Assembly (NCBI GenBank): GCA_903851415.1
Contig: CAINOE010000120.1
Span: 1-64,000, forward strand
Length of the DNA: 64,000 nucleotides
Direction: 5' to 3'
Origin: an uncultured Rhodopila sp.
GTDB taxonomy: Bacteria; Pseudomonadota; Alphaproteobacteria; Acetobacterales; Acetobacteraceae
The position numbers and the translations under genes are program-made. Of this stretch, positions 46,532-55,768 are shown piece by piece (position 1 is the stretch's first letter; each line of letters opens with the position of its first letter). A model generated the notes under the pieces. It saw only the letters and a program-made list of their open reading frames with translations. It did not search any database and was not told where the DNA came from.

Positions 46532-47968
46532 ATGATCAATATTCCAACGCCCTGGACCGCTGCCGGACGCGCCACGATCTCCCGCCGCGAGTTATTGCGC
46601 GGCGCCGGTTCGGCCGGCGCAATGGGCGTCGTCCCGAGTTTCCTGTGGGGCACGCAGGCCCCGGACCTCGTGCTGATCCTTATGGCCGATCTGCACTCGG
46701 GCTACGCGTATACGGCGGCGCTGCTGCAGGCGGTGAAGAGCGTCATCAGCAACTCGCAGAATTCGCGCGTGGTGATCGTCGTCAACGGCGACATTTTTGA
46801 ATCGGGCAACTTCCTGAGTTCATCGACGGCGGTGCCCGGATCGATTGACCTGGCGATGCTGACGCAGTTCGGATTCCTGGCCCCCACTATTGTGACGATG
46901 GGCAATCACGACGGCGACATCTTCGATCCGACATCGTTCGTGAGCCAGGTTGCCTCGATCTACAACGTGACCCTGATCTCCGACCTCGGCAACGTCCGCC
47001 TGTCGGGCAGCCCGCTTTACACCGGCAACGCCACGACGACATTCTCTGTCGGCAATAAGCAGGTGAAGGTCACAGCCATCGGCACGCCCAGCCTGGGGTC
47101 CTATGTTCAGGGAGCGGCGCGATACAGCGTGCCCAACCCGGGGCCGTATTCGGCGAGTCTGTTCCCGTCGTTCTACACGCCGGCGGATTTCCACCTGGCA
47201 TTGGTGCATGCCGGATTTGTGCAGGACACGAATGTGCTGCCGAACCTGACCGCGCCCTTCCTGCTGCATGGCGCCCACGACCACCTGCAGTTCACGCAAC
47301 CGCTGGCCGGGGGGCAAGGGCTGCACATTCACGCAGGCTACTGGTCGTTCGGGATCGCGACGGTGGGCATCAATTTCGGCAGTTCGGGCGTGACGATGCG
47401 TCCGCGGCAGATCACGCTGTCGCGCACCAGTCCTGTCGACACGAACCTTGCGAACCTTATCACCTACTCAAGGGCAACCTACCTCAACAGCACGAACAAT
47501 CCGGTGCTTGGGCAGTCATCCGCGGAATACGACCTGGACAGCGCTGTGCAGCTCGCCTGCGGCATCGTTGCGGCGGCGGCGGGAGCGGATATCGGATTCC
47601 TCAGTCACACAACATTCGGCGAAGGGCTGCCGAAGGGACCCGTGACGAAGTTGGATCTGAATGCGTTCGTTCGCTTCCCGGGCGGGTTCTCGACGGCGGC
47701 TATCAGCGGGGCGACGTTGCTTCAGCAGGTTCTGCCTATGACCAACCAGTTCGGCAACTTCCCGTATGCACAGCGCACGGGTGATTTCCTGTACTCGGGG
47801 GTCGGTCCGTCCAATATCGACCCGAACAAGACCTACAACTGCGTCGTCAACGCGTTTGCGGCGAGCAGCGCGTATTTCGGCAACCCGGCGCCGGTTTTTG
47901 CCGCCGCGGACCCGAGCCTGGAGCTTCGTACGATCGTCACGCAGGCCATCGCCGCCGGCAAATTCTGA
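46532..47968 (+). CDS. Tat-exported metallophosphoesterase/5'-nucleotidase-like
   Basis: A UshA-type two-domain hydrolase. The 478-residue product has a twin-arginine signal (ISRRELLRGAGSAGAMGVVP), dinuclear-metal motifs MADLHSGY, VNGDIFESG and MGNHDGD, then LVHAGF and GAHDHLQF with HIHAGYWSFG, and a C-terminal domain with FPYAQRTGDFLYSGVGP. It should act in the periplasm or outside on nucleotides or other phosphoesters. GGAG precedes the start. It follows the PEP-CTERM gene closely and ends at a perfect palindrome. Confidence 0.85.
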   Translation: MINIPTPWTAAGRATISRRELLRGAGSAGAMGVVPSFLWGTQAPDLVLILMADLHSGYAYTAALLQAVKSVISNSQNSRVVIVVNGDIFESGNFLSSSTAVPGSIDLAMLTQFGFLAPTIVTMGNHDGDIFDPTSFVSQVASIYNVTLISDLGNVRLSGSPLYTGNATTTFSVGNKQVKVTAIGTPSLGSYVQGAARYSVPNPGPYSASLFPSFYTPADFHLALVHAGFVQDTNVLPNLTAPFLLHGAHDHLQFTQPLAGGQGLHIHAGYWSFGIATVGINFGSSGVTMRPRQITLSRTSPVDTNLANLITYSRATYLNSTNNPVLGQSSAEYDLDSAVQLACGIVAAAAGADIGFLSHTTFGEGLPKGPVTKLDLNAFVRFPGGFSTAAISGATLLQQVLPMTNQFGNFPYAQRTGDFLYSGVGPSNIDPNKTYNCVVNAFAASSAYFGNPAPVFAAADPSLELRTIVTQAIAAGKF

Positions 47969-47976
47969 CTTTGAAC

Positions 47977-48000
47977 GCGGGGCAGGCGCGCCTGCCCCGC
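47977..48000. terminator. Perfect 24-bp palindrome after phosphoesterase gene
   Basis: GCGGGGCAGGCG followed by its exact reverse complement, 8 bp past the stop. Very stable hairpin but no T-run, so it may be a Rho-independent terminator only weakly, or a transcript-end stabiliser. Confidence 0.5.
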
Positions 48001-48211
48001 GAGCAATGCCTGACCGAAGGACATCGGGATTATTCGAAATATGCCGGAGCAGATGGATTGCAGGGCCGTTCTTTGATCATAACCGTCCAGCCCCCCCGCT
48101 CAGAAGGCGCTTTGAGGGGTAAACCATCCCCGCGCACCGGCGAACCTGAAAAAAGTTCTCAACGCGGCCACGGCCGAGCCGCTTCCATGGCGTGCGGGTT
48201 ATCGGGCAAGG

Positions 48212-48425
48212 CGGTTGCGAAAAAGGTTACGGCAAGTGTGAAACAGGTTGCTGACGTTCCTGGAGCACCTCGAGCCGCCGCCGGACAACAACGGCAACGA
48301 GCGCGCGTTGCGGCCGCCCGCCATGGGGTGCTAATCTGTTCGCCGGCGTTCGATCGGTCGTTGTCGCGGCGGCACGACGTGGACTCGATTCTTACCAGGC
48401 GATTCGCGTTGTTCAGAGGGATTGA
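48212..48425 (+). pseudogene. IS66-family transposase C-terminal remnant
   Basis: The frame from 48212 reads RLRKRLRQV-stop-NRLLTFLEH then LEPPPDNNGNERALRPPA, and after a frame change at about 48324 continues WGANLFAGVRSVVVAAARRG and LDSYQAIRVVQRD before a stop. These match the end of IS66-type transposases (TFLEHPEVPPDNNGSER..., ...VRSVVGTAARRGLDAYQAIRV). Between them about 12-15 codons (the YRKVTGGFRSR part) are deleted, and TGA interrupts the first half. Terminal inverted repeats and the rest of the element are not visible in 48001-48211. Confidence 0.85.
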
Positions 48426-48488
48426 CCGGTTACGACAGGACGGCCTTCATCGCCGCGCGTCAGGCTCGGAGCCGGCATCGGTCCAAGC

Positions 48489-48893
48489 CTATGCTTCGGC
48501 AAGGAACTCAGCCGGACGAAGCACGCGGACGCCCCTCCACGGGTCAAGCGTCAGCAGATCGGAGTCGCCGGACACGACGGCAGTTGCCCGGGCGGCGAGC
48601 GCCAACTCCAGGTAACGGTTGTCCTTCGCGTCCCGGCAGTCGTCAACCTTGACCACCGGTTCGACCCAAAGTGCCGCCGCTGTCAGCAGTTCGAGGATTT
48701 CCTGCTGATCGTTATCGGTCAGATGGCGGGCGAACTTGGGTCTGGCCAGAACCCCGGAAATTTCACGGAAGACGTCGGGGGACAGAGCGATCGTACCCCT
48801 CGCCCGGGCGGCTGCCAGCGCGCGGCGCGGGGTTCCGTTCGGGTTCAGCGCGGCGGAAACGACGGTGTTCGCGTCAAGGACGTATACGCTCAG
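48489..48893 (-). CDS. PIN-domain toxin with apparent CTG start
   Basis: Reading the minus strand gives a continuous 134-codon frame: LSVYVLDANTVVSAALNPNG, then further on SPDVFREISGVLARPKF, VDDCRDAKDNRYLELALAAR and SGDSDLLTLDPWRGVRV. These are the hallmarks of the COG1569 group of PIN toxins; the acidic residues D7, D91 and D110 are kept. No ATG, GTG or TTG lies in frame at the N-terminus. The family-consistent start is CTG at 48893, overlapping the antitoxin stop as CTGA exactly where ATGA is usual, with GGAG 8 nt upstream. Either a rare CTG start is used or the start codon has mutated. Confidence 0.75.
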   Translation of the reverse strand: MSVYVLDANTVVSAALNPNGTPRRALAAARARGTIALSPDVFREISGVLARPKFARHLTDNDQQEILELLTAAALWVEPVVKVDDCRDAKDNRYLELALAARATAVVSGDSDLLTLDPWRGVRVLRPAEFLAEA

Positions 48894-49126
48894 GTCCGGC
48901 GCTCCGCATTGTAAGCGGCCAGTTCCTCGTTGATCATGTCCTCGGTCAGACCGGCCTCCTGTGCCTCGGCGGCGGTCCGTTCAAGCAGCGCGATCAGCGG
49001 GTCGTCGGCTCCCGGCCGGACGAGCCGATCGACGAGGCGGCCGACAGCCTCAAGGCGGCGAGCATCCGACAGGGCAGCCGCGGTCGCCGGGGTGACGGGA
49101 ATTTCGATTTTCGAGGTCTGGTTCAT
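48890..49126 (-). CDS. Antitoxin paired with PIN toxin
   Basis: The 78-residue product MNQTSKIEIPVTPATAAALS has an N-terminal beta-strand followed by helices and an acidic C-terminus (ERTAAEAQEAGLTEDMINEE), the usual build of a small ribbon-helix-helix-type antitoxin with a toxin-binding tail. ATG 49126 is the first sensible start; the frame extends upstream but into unrelated sequence. It overlaps the toxin frame by 4 bp. The module lies between an IS66 remnant and lolA. Confidence 0.78.
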   Translation of the reverse strand: MNQTSKIEIPVTPATAAALSDARRLEAVGRLVDRLVRPGADDPLIALLERTAAEAQEAGLTEDMINEELAAYNAERRT

Positions 49127-49477
49127 GGTGCGGCTCCGGTCATGGCTGATAGTATAGCAGAGGTTTCGGGCAGGCTCATCTTCGCGATTCGCCCGGTTTG
49201 GGAATTGCCTTGGACCGCGACACCGGTCAGATTTCGGCCGTGATGGAGTACTTTGCCCAAGCTTTGAAGGCAGCTCTCGGCCTCTCCCCGGACGCGCCGG
49301 CAGGCATTCGCCCAATGACCCTCGTCCTCTCTGGAATGGTTGACGAGATATCTCCCGTGGTTTTGGCCCGGGCAGAAGAAGAAACTGGATCAGCGAGGGA
49401 TCTGGCGATCATCTCCGTAGCAGCATCCTTACGCATAACCATTTGCAAACCCCCGGCGAAAACGCCAAATCCCCCGC
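49127..49477. other. Stretch of uncertain coding status
   Basis: 350 bp between the antitoxin start and lolA. A plus-strand frame from TTG 49198 (ALKAALGLSPDAPAGIRPMT and so on to about 49450) has protein-like composition but no recognisable family, no clear ribosome-binding site, and runs into lolA in another frame. It may be a decayed gene. The antitoxin and lolA promoters should be here. Confidence 0.3.
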
Positions 49478-50092
49478 ATGATCTCCCGCCGCCACCTGCT
49501 TCTCGCCGCCGCCCTCCTCCCCCTGACCGCCCGGGCGGAACCGCCCTCCCCCCGCGACCAGGCCGACATCGCGCGGATCGAGGCCTATCTGAACGGCCTG
49601 AAAACCCTCAAAGCCCATTTCATCCAGGTCACCGGCGACGGCCAGATGTCCGAGGGCACCGCCTGGCTGCAGCGCCCCGGGAAAATGCGCTTCCAGTACA
49701 CGCCCCCCGCCCCGTTCCTGCTGATCGCCGCCCACGGCGTGCTGACGTTCAACGACTCGGCGCTGCAACAGACCAGCAACATCCCGCTCAGCCGCACCCC
49801 GCTCGGCATCCTGCTGGCGGAGAACGTCACATTAACAGGAGCAGTCACCGTCACCGCCATCCAGCGCCTGCCCGGCCAGATCCAGCTCTCGCTGGTGCGC
49901 ACCGAAAGCCCCGGCGACGGCACCCTGACCTTGATTTTCGCCGATAATCCGCTGACCCTGCGGCAATGGACCGTCATCGACGCGCAGCGGCGGGAAACCC
50001 ATGTCACGCTCAACGCCGTCCAGCTCGGCGGCAGCTTCGATCAGCAACTGTTCGAACAAATCAGCCCGCCCGCCGCGCGAAACCCCGGCTGA
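49478..50092 (+). CDS. lolA: Outer-membrane lipoprotein carrier LolA
   Basis: LolA shuttles lipoproteins across the periplasm from LolCDE to LolB. The 204-residue product has a signal peptide (MISRRHLLLAAALLPLTARA), then LKTLKAHFIQVTGDGQMSEG, WLQRPGKMRFQYTPPAPFLL and TPLGILLAENVTL, matching the incomplete-barrel LolA fold. An RR near the start resembles a Tat motif but the consensus is incomplete. It appears monocistronic. Several lipoproteins in this window are potential clients. Confidence 0.92.
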   Translation: MISRRHLLLAAALLPLTARAEPPSPRDQADIARIEAYLNGLKTLKAHFIQVTGDGQMSEGTAWLQRPGKMRFQYTPPAPFLLIAAHGVLTFNDSALQQTSNIPLSRTPLGILLAENVTLTGAVTVTAIQRLPGQIQLSLVRTESPGDGTLTLIFADNPLTLRQWTVIDAQRRETHVTLNAVQLGGSFDQQLFEQISPPAARNPG

Positions 50093-50185
50093 CCCCTTGC
50101 AACCGCGCGTCCATGGCGGTCATGTGGCGGTAGCGACGAAATGTCTTCTTTTCGCCGCGAAACTGAAGGATGATCCCTTCCGACC

Positions 50186-51001
50186 ATGAGATCGCCACGC
50201 GTCGTCAAGCCCCTGATCGGCATCAGTTGCTGCACGAAGCAGTTCGGCATTTTCGGCATGCCGAATCATGCGGCCTCCGACACGTATGTGCGCGCGACGG
50301 ATGAGGTCATCGGCGCCGTCCCGGTGCTGCTGCCCGCCAACGGTCCCACGGCCGATATCGAGACTCTGCTCGACCGCCTCGACGGCATCATCCTGACCGG
50401 CAGCCGATCGAACGTGCAGCCGACACTGTATGACGGGCCGCCGCACGCCGAGGGCACGCCGGAGGACCCGGCGCGGGACCAGTTCACCCTGCCGCTGATC
50501 CGCGCCGCCGTCGTCCGCGGCGTGCCGCTTCTGGCGATCTGCCGGGGCTTCCAGGAACTCAACGTGGCGCTCGGCGGGTCGCTGCACCAGCGCCTGCAGG
50601 ATCTGCCGGACCGGATGGACCACTCCACGCCGATGCAGGCGTCCTCACGGGTGCGCCAGGGCAAGGCGCACGCGGTCCGCATCACCCGCGGCGGCTGGCT
50701 GCACCGGCTGGCCGGCAGCAGTGAGATCGCCGTGAACTCGCTGCACAACCAGGGAGTCGATCGTCTGGCCCCCGGCCTCGTCACCGAAGCCGTCGCGCCT
50801 GACGGCACGATCGAGGCGGTCCGCGTTGCCGCCAGCCAGGCCGGCCCGGCACCGGGGTTCGCCGTCGGCGTGCAATGGCACCCGGAATACGACTGGCGCA
50901 GCGATGGCGTCTCGCGCGCCATTTTCGAGCAGTTCGGCGGCGCGGTGCGCGCTTACGCCGAGTCGGCGCGGCTGGGCGGCGTTTCCGTCGCCGCCGACTG
51001 A
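50186..51001 (+). CDS. Class-I glutamine amidotransferase-like hydrolase (PuuD/peptidase C26 family)
   Basis: The family hydrolyses gamma-glutamyl-gamma-aminobutyrate or related gamma-glutamyl amides. The 271-residue product has the nucleophile elbow LAICRGFQELNVALGGSLHQ, HGIxxTG-like GIILTGSRSNVQP, and the His/Glu pair in QWHPEYDW. Length is usual (about 250-270). No putrescine or GABA pathway genes are adjacent, so the substrate is open. Confidence 0.88.
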   Translation: MRSPRVVKPLIGISCCTKQFGIFGMPNHAASDTYVRATDEVIGAVPVLLPANGPTADIETLLDRLDGIILTGSRSNVQPTLYDGPPHAEGTPEDPARDQFTLPLIRAAVVRGVPLLAICRGFQELNVALGGSLHQRLQDLPDRMDHSTPMQASSRVRQGKAHAVRITRGGWLHRLAGSSEIAVNSLHNQGVDRLAPGLVTEAVAPDGTIEAVRVAASQAGPAPGFAVGVQWHPEYDWRSDGVSRAIFEQFGGAVRAYAESARLGGVSVAAD

Positions 51002-51114
51002 TCGATCGATTTCAATCGCTCTTGCTATCGGTTCCATTTGGCCCGATGTATCCTTCCTATCCAGACCGCCGCGGTCCGGATTATCCCTGTATCAGCACAA
51101 GGACAGGCATCCCC

Positions 51115-51675
51115 ATGTTCATCGAGACCGAAGGCACCCCCAACCCCGCGACGTTGAAGTTCCTGCCCGGACGCGACGTTATGGGGTTCTCGACCGCCGA
51201 TTTCGCCTCCGCCGGCACCGCCGGGCGCAGCCCGCTGGCGACCAGGCTGTTCGGGCTGCCGGGCGTGGCGCGGGTTTTCCTCGGCGGCGACTTCATTACA
51301 GTGACCAAGACGGACGAGCTGTCCTGGCAGGCGCTGAAGCCGCGGGTGCTGGGCGTTATCATGGACCATTTCGTGTCCGGCCTGCCGGTGATCGAGGGCG
51401 CCGGCGGCGATGCGGATGAGGAGGATGTCGATCCGGCGGACCAGGAGGTCGTGGCGCAGATCAAGGAACTGATCGACACGCGGGTGCGTCCGGCGGTGGC
51501 CGGCGACGGCGGCGACATCGTGTTCCGCGGCTTCCGCGACGGGGTGGTCCGCCTGCACATGCAGGGCGCGTGCTCCGGCTGCCCGTCATCCAGCGCGACG
51601 CTGAAGCACGGGATCGAGAACATGCTGCGGCACTACGTGCCGGAAGTGAAGGCGGTGGAGCAGGTGGAGTTCTGA
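51115..51675 (+). CDS. Nfu-type iron-sulfur cluster carrier
   Basis: The 186-residue product combines an N-terminal Nfu_N domain (MFIETEGTPNPATLKFLPGR) with a C-terminal NifU-like domain bearing the cluster-binding CxxC in ACSGCPSSSATLKHG. It transfers 4Fe-4S clusters to target apoproteins. ATG 51115 is family-consistent; upstream frame is non-homologous. Known clients include lipoate synthase and aconitase, and MiaB in this window could be one by inference. Confidence 0.95.
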   Translation: MFIETEGTPNPATLKFLPGRDVMGFSTADFASAGTAGRSPLATRLFGLPGVARVFLGGDFITVTKTDELSWQALKPRVLGVIMDHFVSGLPVIEGAGGDADEEDVDPADQEVVAQIKELIDTRVRPAVAGDGGDIVFRGFRDGVVRLHMQGACSGCPSSSATLKHGIENMLRHYVPEVKAVEQVEF

Positions 51676-51828
51676 GACTGGAGGGGGTGCAGCTGCGGTC
51701 GGCAGAGGGCGGCCTGCTCTCCGGCCGGACCGCGCACTGGCCTGTCGTCATGACCGGGCATGTCCCCATGCGTATCATGACAGTGCGCAGCGAGCAGAAG
51801 GATTTGGCCGGCCGGGCTCTGTCCTCAC

Positions 51829-51911
51829 CGTTATGGCCGGGCGTAGTCCCGGCCATCCGCGCTTCAACGATGGTGCGAAGATGGCCGGGACAGGCCCGGC
51901 CCCGACGATAG
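51829..51911. repeat. Palindromic intergenic repeat (related, diverged type)
   Basis: CCGTTATGGCCGGGCGTAGT with CCCGGCCAT close by, then GATGGCCGGGACAGGCCCGG toward the end, form nested inverted repeats of the GGCCGGG/CCCGGCC type. This may be a distant relative of the 78-bp family. It lies in the 360-bp gap (51676-52035) before the J-domain gene, which otherwise shows no gene. Confidence 0.45.
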
Positions 51912-52035
51912 GGCGGAAGCCGCAACGAAGGTAGCCAGGACGGTATGGCATCCCCGCCTTTTCCCACGTCGGCACCGCAACAACCCTTCGCCCCGCCATT
52001 GCCAATACCCCGCCGCACCGCACATAAAGACAACC

Positions 52036-52626
52036 ATGATGCGACGCCCCACGCGACCCCGGGCCTACGCACCCGACCCCAACGCGCCGGGCCGGTGCTG
52101 CGACATGCCCGGCTGTCCCGAGGCCGGCGAATATCGCGCCCCCAAGTCCCGCACCAACCTGAACGACTACCACTGGTTCTGCCTGGAGCACGTCCGCGCC
52201 TACAACGCCGGCTGGGATTTCTACAAAGGCATGTCGCCGGCCGAGGTCGAGGCGCAGTTGCGCGCCGACACCTCCTGGCAGCGGCCGACATGGCCCATCG
52301 GCCGCGGCGGCTACTCCGCCTGGGACGACGATGTGCTGCGCGATCCGCTGCATGTCCTCAACGCCGGCCGGGTCAACGGAACCCGGCGCCCCGACACGCA
52401 ACAGCCGCCGTCGGAACTTCGCGAACCTTTGGCGACCTTGGGCCTCGCCTGGCCGGTGACGCTCGACGTGGTGAAAAGCCGTTACAAGGAACTCGCAAAG
52501 CGGCATCATCCCGACGCCAACGGCGGCAGCCGCGACGCCGAGGAACGGCTGAAGACCATCAACCTCGCCTATGCAACCGTGCGCTCGCGGCTGGGCAATG
52601 AGGCCCGTGTCGGCGCAACCGGGTAG
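52036..52626 (+). CDS. J-domain (DnaJ-like) protein
   Basis: The 196-residue product has an N-terminal segment with [16 protein letters not shown] and [20 protein letters not shown], a possible zinc-binding unit, and a C-terminal J domain ([20 protein letters not shown]) with the HPD tripeptide that stimulates DnaK. This architecture, J domain last, is typical of an alphaproteobacterial protein encoded next to cobS, as here (76 bp ahead). A start at the first or second codon (MM) is equivalent. Confidence 0.9.
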   Translation: MMRRPTRPRAYAPDPNAPGRCCDMPGCPEAGEYRAPKSRTNLNDYHWFCLEHVRAYNAGWDFYKGMSPAEVEAQLRADTSWQRPTWPIGRGGYSAWDDDVLRDPLHVLNAGRVNGTRRPDTQQPPSELREPLATLGLAWPVTLDVVKSRYKELAKRHHPDANGGSRDAEERLKTINLAYATVRSRLGNEARVGATG

Positions 52627-52702
52627 CGCGCCCTCCGTTGCCCTTGCGCCGCCCGCCGCCACGGCTAGACTTTACCGCAATTGCATCAGGAAGCTCTGGA
52701 CT

Positions 52703-53719
52703 ATGAACACGGCTGTCGATATCCCCCTGCCCCGCCCGACCTCCGAGATCAGTCTGCCCGACAGCAAGGTCTCGGCGCGCGAGACGTTCGGGCTGGACAT
52801 CGACATGGTGGTGCCGTCGTTTTCGATCCGGACCGAGCATGTTCCGGACATCGATACCTCGTACAAATTCGACCGGGAGACCACGCTGGCGATCCTGGCG
52901 GGGTTTTCCTTCAACCGCCGGGTGATGATCCAGGGCTATCACGGCACCGGCAAATCCACCCATATCGAGCAGGTGGCGGCGCGGCTGAACTGGCCCTGCA
53001 TCCGCGTCAACCTCGACAGCCACATCAGCCGCATCGACCTTATCGGCAAGGATGCGATCGTTCTGAAGGACGGCAAGCAGGTCACCGAATTCCGCGAGGG
53101 CATCCTGCCCTGGGCCTTGCAGCACGCCTGCGCGCTGGTGTTCGACGAGTATGACGCCGGCCGGCCGGACGTGATGTTCGTGATCCAGCGGGTGCTGGAG
53201 GTCGAGGGCAAGCTGACTTTGCTCGACCAGAACCGGGTGATCCGGCCGCATCCGTCGTTCCGGCTGTTCGCCACCGCCAATACGGTGGGGCTGGGCGACA
53301 CCACGGGACTGTATCACGGCACGCAGCAGATCAACCAGGGCCAGATGGACCGCTGGAACATCGTCGCGACCCTGAACTACCTGCCGCACGCGACCGAAAC
53401 AGGGATCGTCCTGGCGAAGCTTGGCCTGGACGGGACGAAGGACGCGGCCAGCAAGAAGCGCGTCGAGAGCATGGTCGCGCTGGCCGATCTGACGCGGGCC
53501 GGGTTCATCAACGGGGACATCTCGACGGTGATGTCGCCGCGCACGGTGATCACATGGGCGGAGAATGCCCGCATTTTCGGCGATGTCGGGTTCGCGTTCC
53601 GGGTGACATTCATGAACAAGTGCGACGAGGCGGAGCGGTCAACGGTGGCGGAGTATTACCAGCGCTGCTTCAACGAGGATATTCCCACCGGCGGGTTCAC
53701 CACGCGGAAATTCGGGTAG
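52703..53719 (+). CDS. cobS: Cobaltochelatase subunit CobS
   Basis: CobS is the AAA+ motor of the aerobic cobaltochelatase CobNST, which inserts cobalt into hydrogenobyrinate a,c-diamide. The 338-residue product has Walker [14 protein letters not shown], Walker [15 protein letters not shown] and the sensor region [23 protein letters not shown] 52703 ([16 protein letters not shown]) gives normal length. cobT follows after 155 bp containing a palindromic repeat; cobN is not in the window. Confidence 0.97.
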   Translation: MNTAVDIPLPRPTSEISLPDSKVSARETFGLDIDMVVPSFSIRTEHVPDIDTSYKFDRETTLAILAGFSFNRRVMIQGYHGTGKSTHIEQVAARLNWPCIRVNLDSHISRIDLIGKDAIVLKDGKQVTEFREGILPWALQHACALVFDEYDAGRPDVMFVIQRVLEVEGKLTLLDQNRVIRPHPSFRLFATANTVGLGDTTGLYHGTQQINQGQMDRWNIVATLNYLPHATETGIVLAKLGLDGTKDAASKKRVESMVALADLTRAGFINGDISTVMSPRTVITWAENARIFGDVGFAFRVTFMNKCDEAERSTVAEYYQRCFNEDIPTGGFTTRKFG

Positions 53720-53783
53720 GGTTGCACGCTGGTGGCGGGCGCAAAGCGGAGCTGTTTCGTTGTCTCGTGGCCTCTTGCCCAAC

Positions 53784-53861
53784 CGTCATGGCCCGGCTTG
53801 TCCGGGCCACCTGCACCAGCACGTGCGGCGATAGGTGGCCCGGACAAGCCGGGCCATGACG
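53784..53861. repeat. Palindromic repeat, full copy 3
   Basis: Perfect 28-bp inverted arms (53784-53811, 53834-53861) with a 22-nt spacer. It has the same overall length (78 bp) as copy 2, and carries the 16-mer spacer core of copy 2 in reverse complement (53819-53834), so the element has an orientation. It lies between cobS and cobT and would fold in their transcript. Confidence 0.92.
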
Positions 53862-53874
53862 TGGAGAGCACTGC

Positions 53875-55755
53875 ATGACGGCCAACCCGAAAGACAACGC
53901 CCGCGCCGAGGACTTCAAGCGCGCCACCGCCGGGGCGCTGCGGGCGATCGCCGAGCAGCCTGACGTCCAGGTCGCGTTCCAGCCGGGACCGTCCGGCGTC
54001 ACCGGCAAGCGCGCCCGCCTGTCGCTGCCAACCCGCGCCCTGCCGCCCGCCGAGATGGCCAAGCTGCGCGGCCAGTCGGACGCCATCGCCCTGAGACTGC
54101 GCCATCACGACGACGCCGTGCACGCACAGCGCATGCCCACACGCAAGGAAGCCAAGGACGCCTATGACGCGCTGGAACAGGTGCGGGTTGAGGTCGTCGG
54201 CTCCCGCCATATGAAAGGCGTCAACGCCAACCTGCGTGCCAGGCTGTCGGAAGAATGCGAGTCCGACGGCTACGACCGCATGACGCGCAAGGACCAATTG
54301 CCCATCGACAAGGCGCTCGCCCTGCTGGCGCGGGAAAAGCTCTCCGGTCAGGCGGTGCCTGATGCGGCTAAGCGGGTGCTGGAGCTGTGGCGCGGCACAA
54401 TCGGCCAAACCGCCGACTCCGCCCTCACCGAAATGATCGGCGCTCAGGACGACCAGACCGCGTTCGCCCGCGCCTCCCGCAAACTGCTCGCCGCGCTGGA
54501 TCTGGCGGAAGCGGAGGTCGATGCCGAACCGGACGACACCTCTGAGGACGGCGACGACGACGGCGGCGAACAGTCAGGACCGCAGGACAATTCGCAGGAC
54601 GGCGAGAGCCGGTCGGACTCCGACCAGGACACGATGCTTGGGGCCCAGCCCGAGGAGATGGAAGGCGAAGCCGCCGACGATGACGGCACGCAGTCGGAGG
54701 AGGAAGCCGCCGTCGCGGAGGGCGACGACCGCCCGGGCGGCCCGCAGCCGCGGCGCGAGCGTCCCAACCCGGACAACGACGCGATCTACCGCGCCTACAC
54801 CCGGGCGTTCGATGAGGAGATTGACGCCGAGGATCTGTGCGACGCGGATGAACTCAGCCGGCTGCGGCAGCAGCTCGATCACCAGTTGCAGCATCTTCAG
54901 GGGGTGATCTCGAAGCTGGCCAACCGGCTGCAGCGGCGCCTGCTGGCGCAGCAAACCCGCGCCTGGGAGTTCGACCTCGACGAGGGGATGCTGGACGCCG
55001 GGCGGCTGGCGCGGGTGGTGATCAACCCGATGCAGGCGCTGTCGTACAAGCGGGAACTCGACATGGAGTTCCGCGACACGGTGGTCAGCCTGCTGATCGA
55101 CAACTCCGGCTCGATGCGCGGGCGGCCGATTACCGTGGCGGCGATGTGCGGCGACATCCTGGCGCGGACCCTGGAGCGCTGCGCTGTCAAAGTCGAGGTG
55201 CTGGGCTTCACCACGCGCGCCTGGAAGGGCGGCCAGAGCCGCGAGCGCTGGGTGCAGGACGGCAAGCCGCGCAACCCGGGGCGGCTGAACGATCTTCGGC
55301 ACATCATTTACAAGGCGGCGGATTCGCCGTGGCGGCGGGCGCGCAAGAATCTCGGGCTGATGCTGCGCGAGGGGCTGCTGAAGGAGAACATCGACGGCGA
55401 GGCGCTGCTGTGGGCGTATCGGCGGCTGCTCGTGCGGCCGGAGCACCGGCGCATCCTGATGGTGATCTCCGACGGCGCGCCGGTGGATGATTCGACGCTG
55501 TCGGTGAACCCCGGGAACTACCTGGAGAAGCACCTGCGCGAGGTGATCCGCGACATCGAGGCGCGCGACATGGTGGAGCTGATCGCCATCGGCATCGGCC
55601 ACGACGTGACGCGGTACTACCGCCGGGCGGTGACGATCGTCGATGCCGAGGAGCTCGGCGGCACGATGATGAAGAAGCTGACGGAACTGTTCGACGAGGA
55701 CATGGAGGCCGCGTGGGTGCGCGCCGCCGGGGAGCGGGCGGCGATAGTGATCTGA
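53875..55755 (+). CDS. cobT: Cobaltochelatase subunit CobT
   Basis: CobT forms the hexameric partner of CobS in CobNST. The 626-residue product has an N-terminal helical region, a long acidic linker (about 215-290, rich in Asp/Glu/Ser) and a C-terminal vWA domain with the MIDAS motif DNSGSMRG and later [12 protein letters not shown]. Length matches characterised CobT (about 630). ATG 53875 follows a weak GGAGAG. The preceding repeat may affect the CobS:CobT ratio. Confidence 0.96.
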   Translation: MTANPKDNARAEDFKRATAGALRAIAEQPDVQVAFQPGPSGVTGKRARLSLPTRALPPAEMAKLRGQSDAIALRLRHHDDAVHAQRMPTRKEAKDAYDALEQVRVEVVGSRHMKGVNANLRARLSEECESDGYDRMTRKDQLPIDKALALLAREKLSGQAVPDAAKRVLELWRGTIGQTADSALTEMIGAQDDQTAFARASRKLLAALDLAEAEVDAEPDDTSEDGDDDGGEQSGPQDNSQDGESRSDSDQDTMLGAQPEEMEGEAADDDGTQSEEEAAVAEGDDRPGGPQPRRERPNPDNDAIYRAYTRAFDEEIDAEDLCDADELSRLRQQLDHQLQHLQGVISKLANRLQRRLLAQQTRAWEFDLDEGMLDAGRLARVVINPMQALSYKRELDMEFRDTVVSLLIDNSGSMRGRPITVAAMCGDILARTLERCAVKVEVLGFTTRAWKGGQSRERWVQDGKPRNPGRLNDLRHIIYKAADSPWRRARKNLGLMLREGLLKENIDGEALLWAYRRLLVRPEHRRILMVISDGAPVDDSTLSVNPGNYLEKHLREVIRDIEARDMVELIAIGIGHDVTRYYRRAVTIVDAEELGGTMMKKLTELFDEDMEAAWVRAAGERAAIVI

Positions 55756-55768
55756 GCGTGCGCGGCGG

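Noticed and set aside
53784-53861. Long inverted repeat considered as an attachment site or IS end pair
   Set aside because: Same-length copies occur at other loci with no flanking integrase or target duplication seen, so a dispersed palindromic repeat is the better description.
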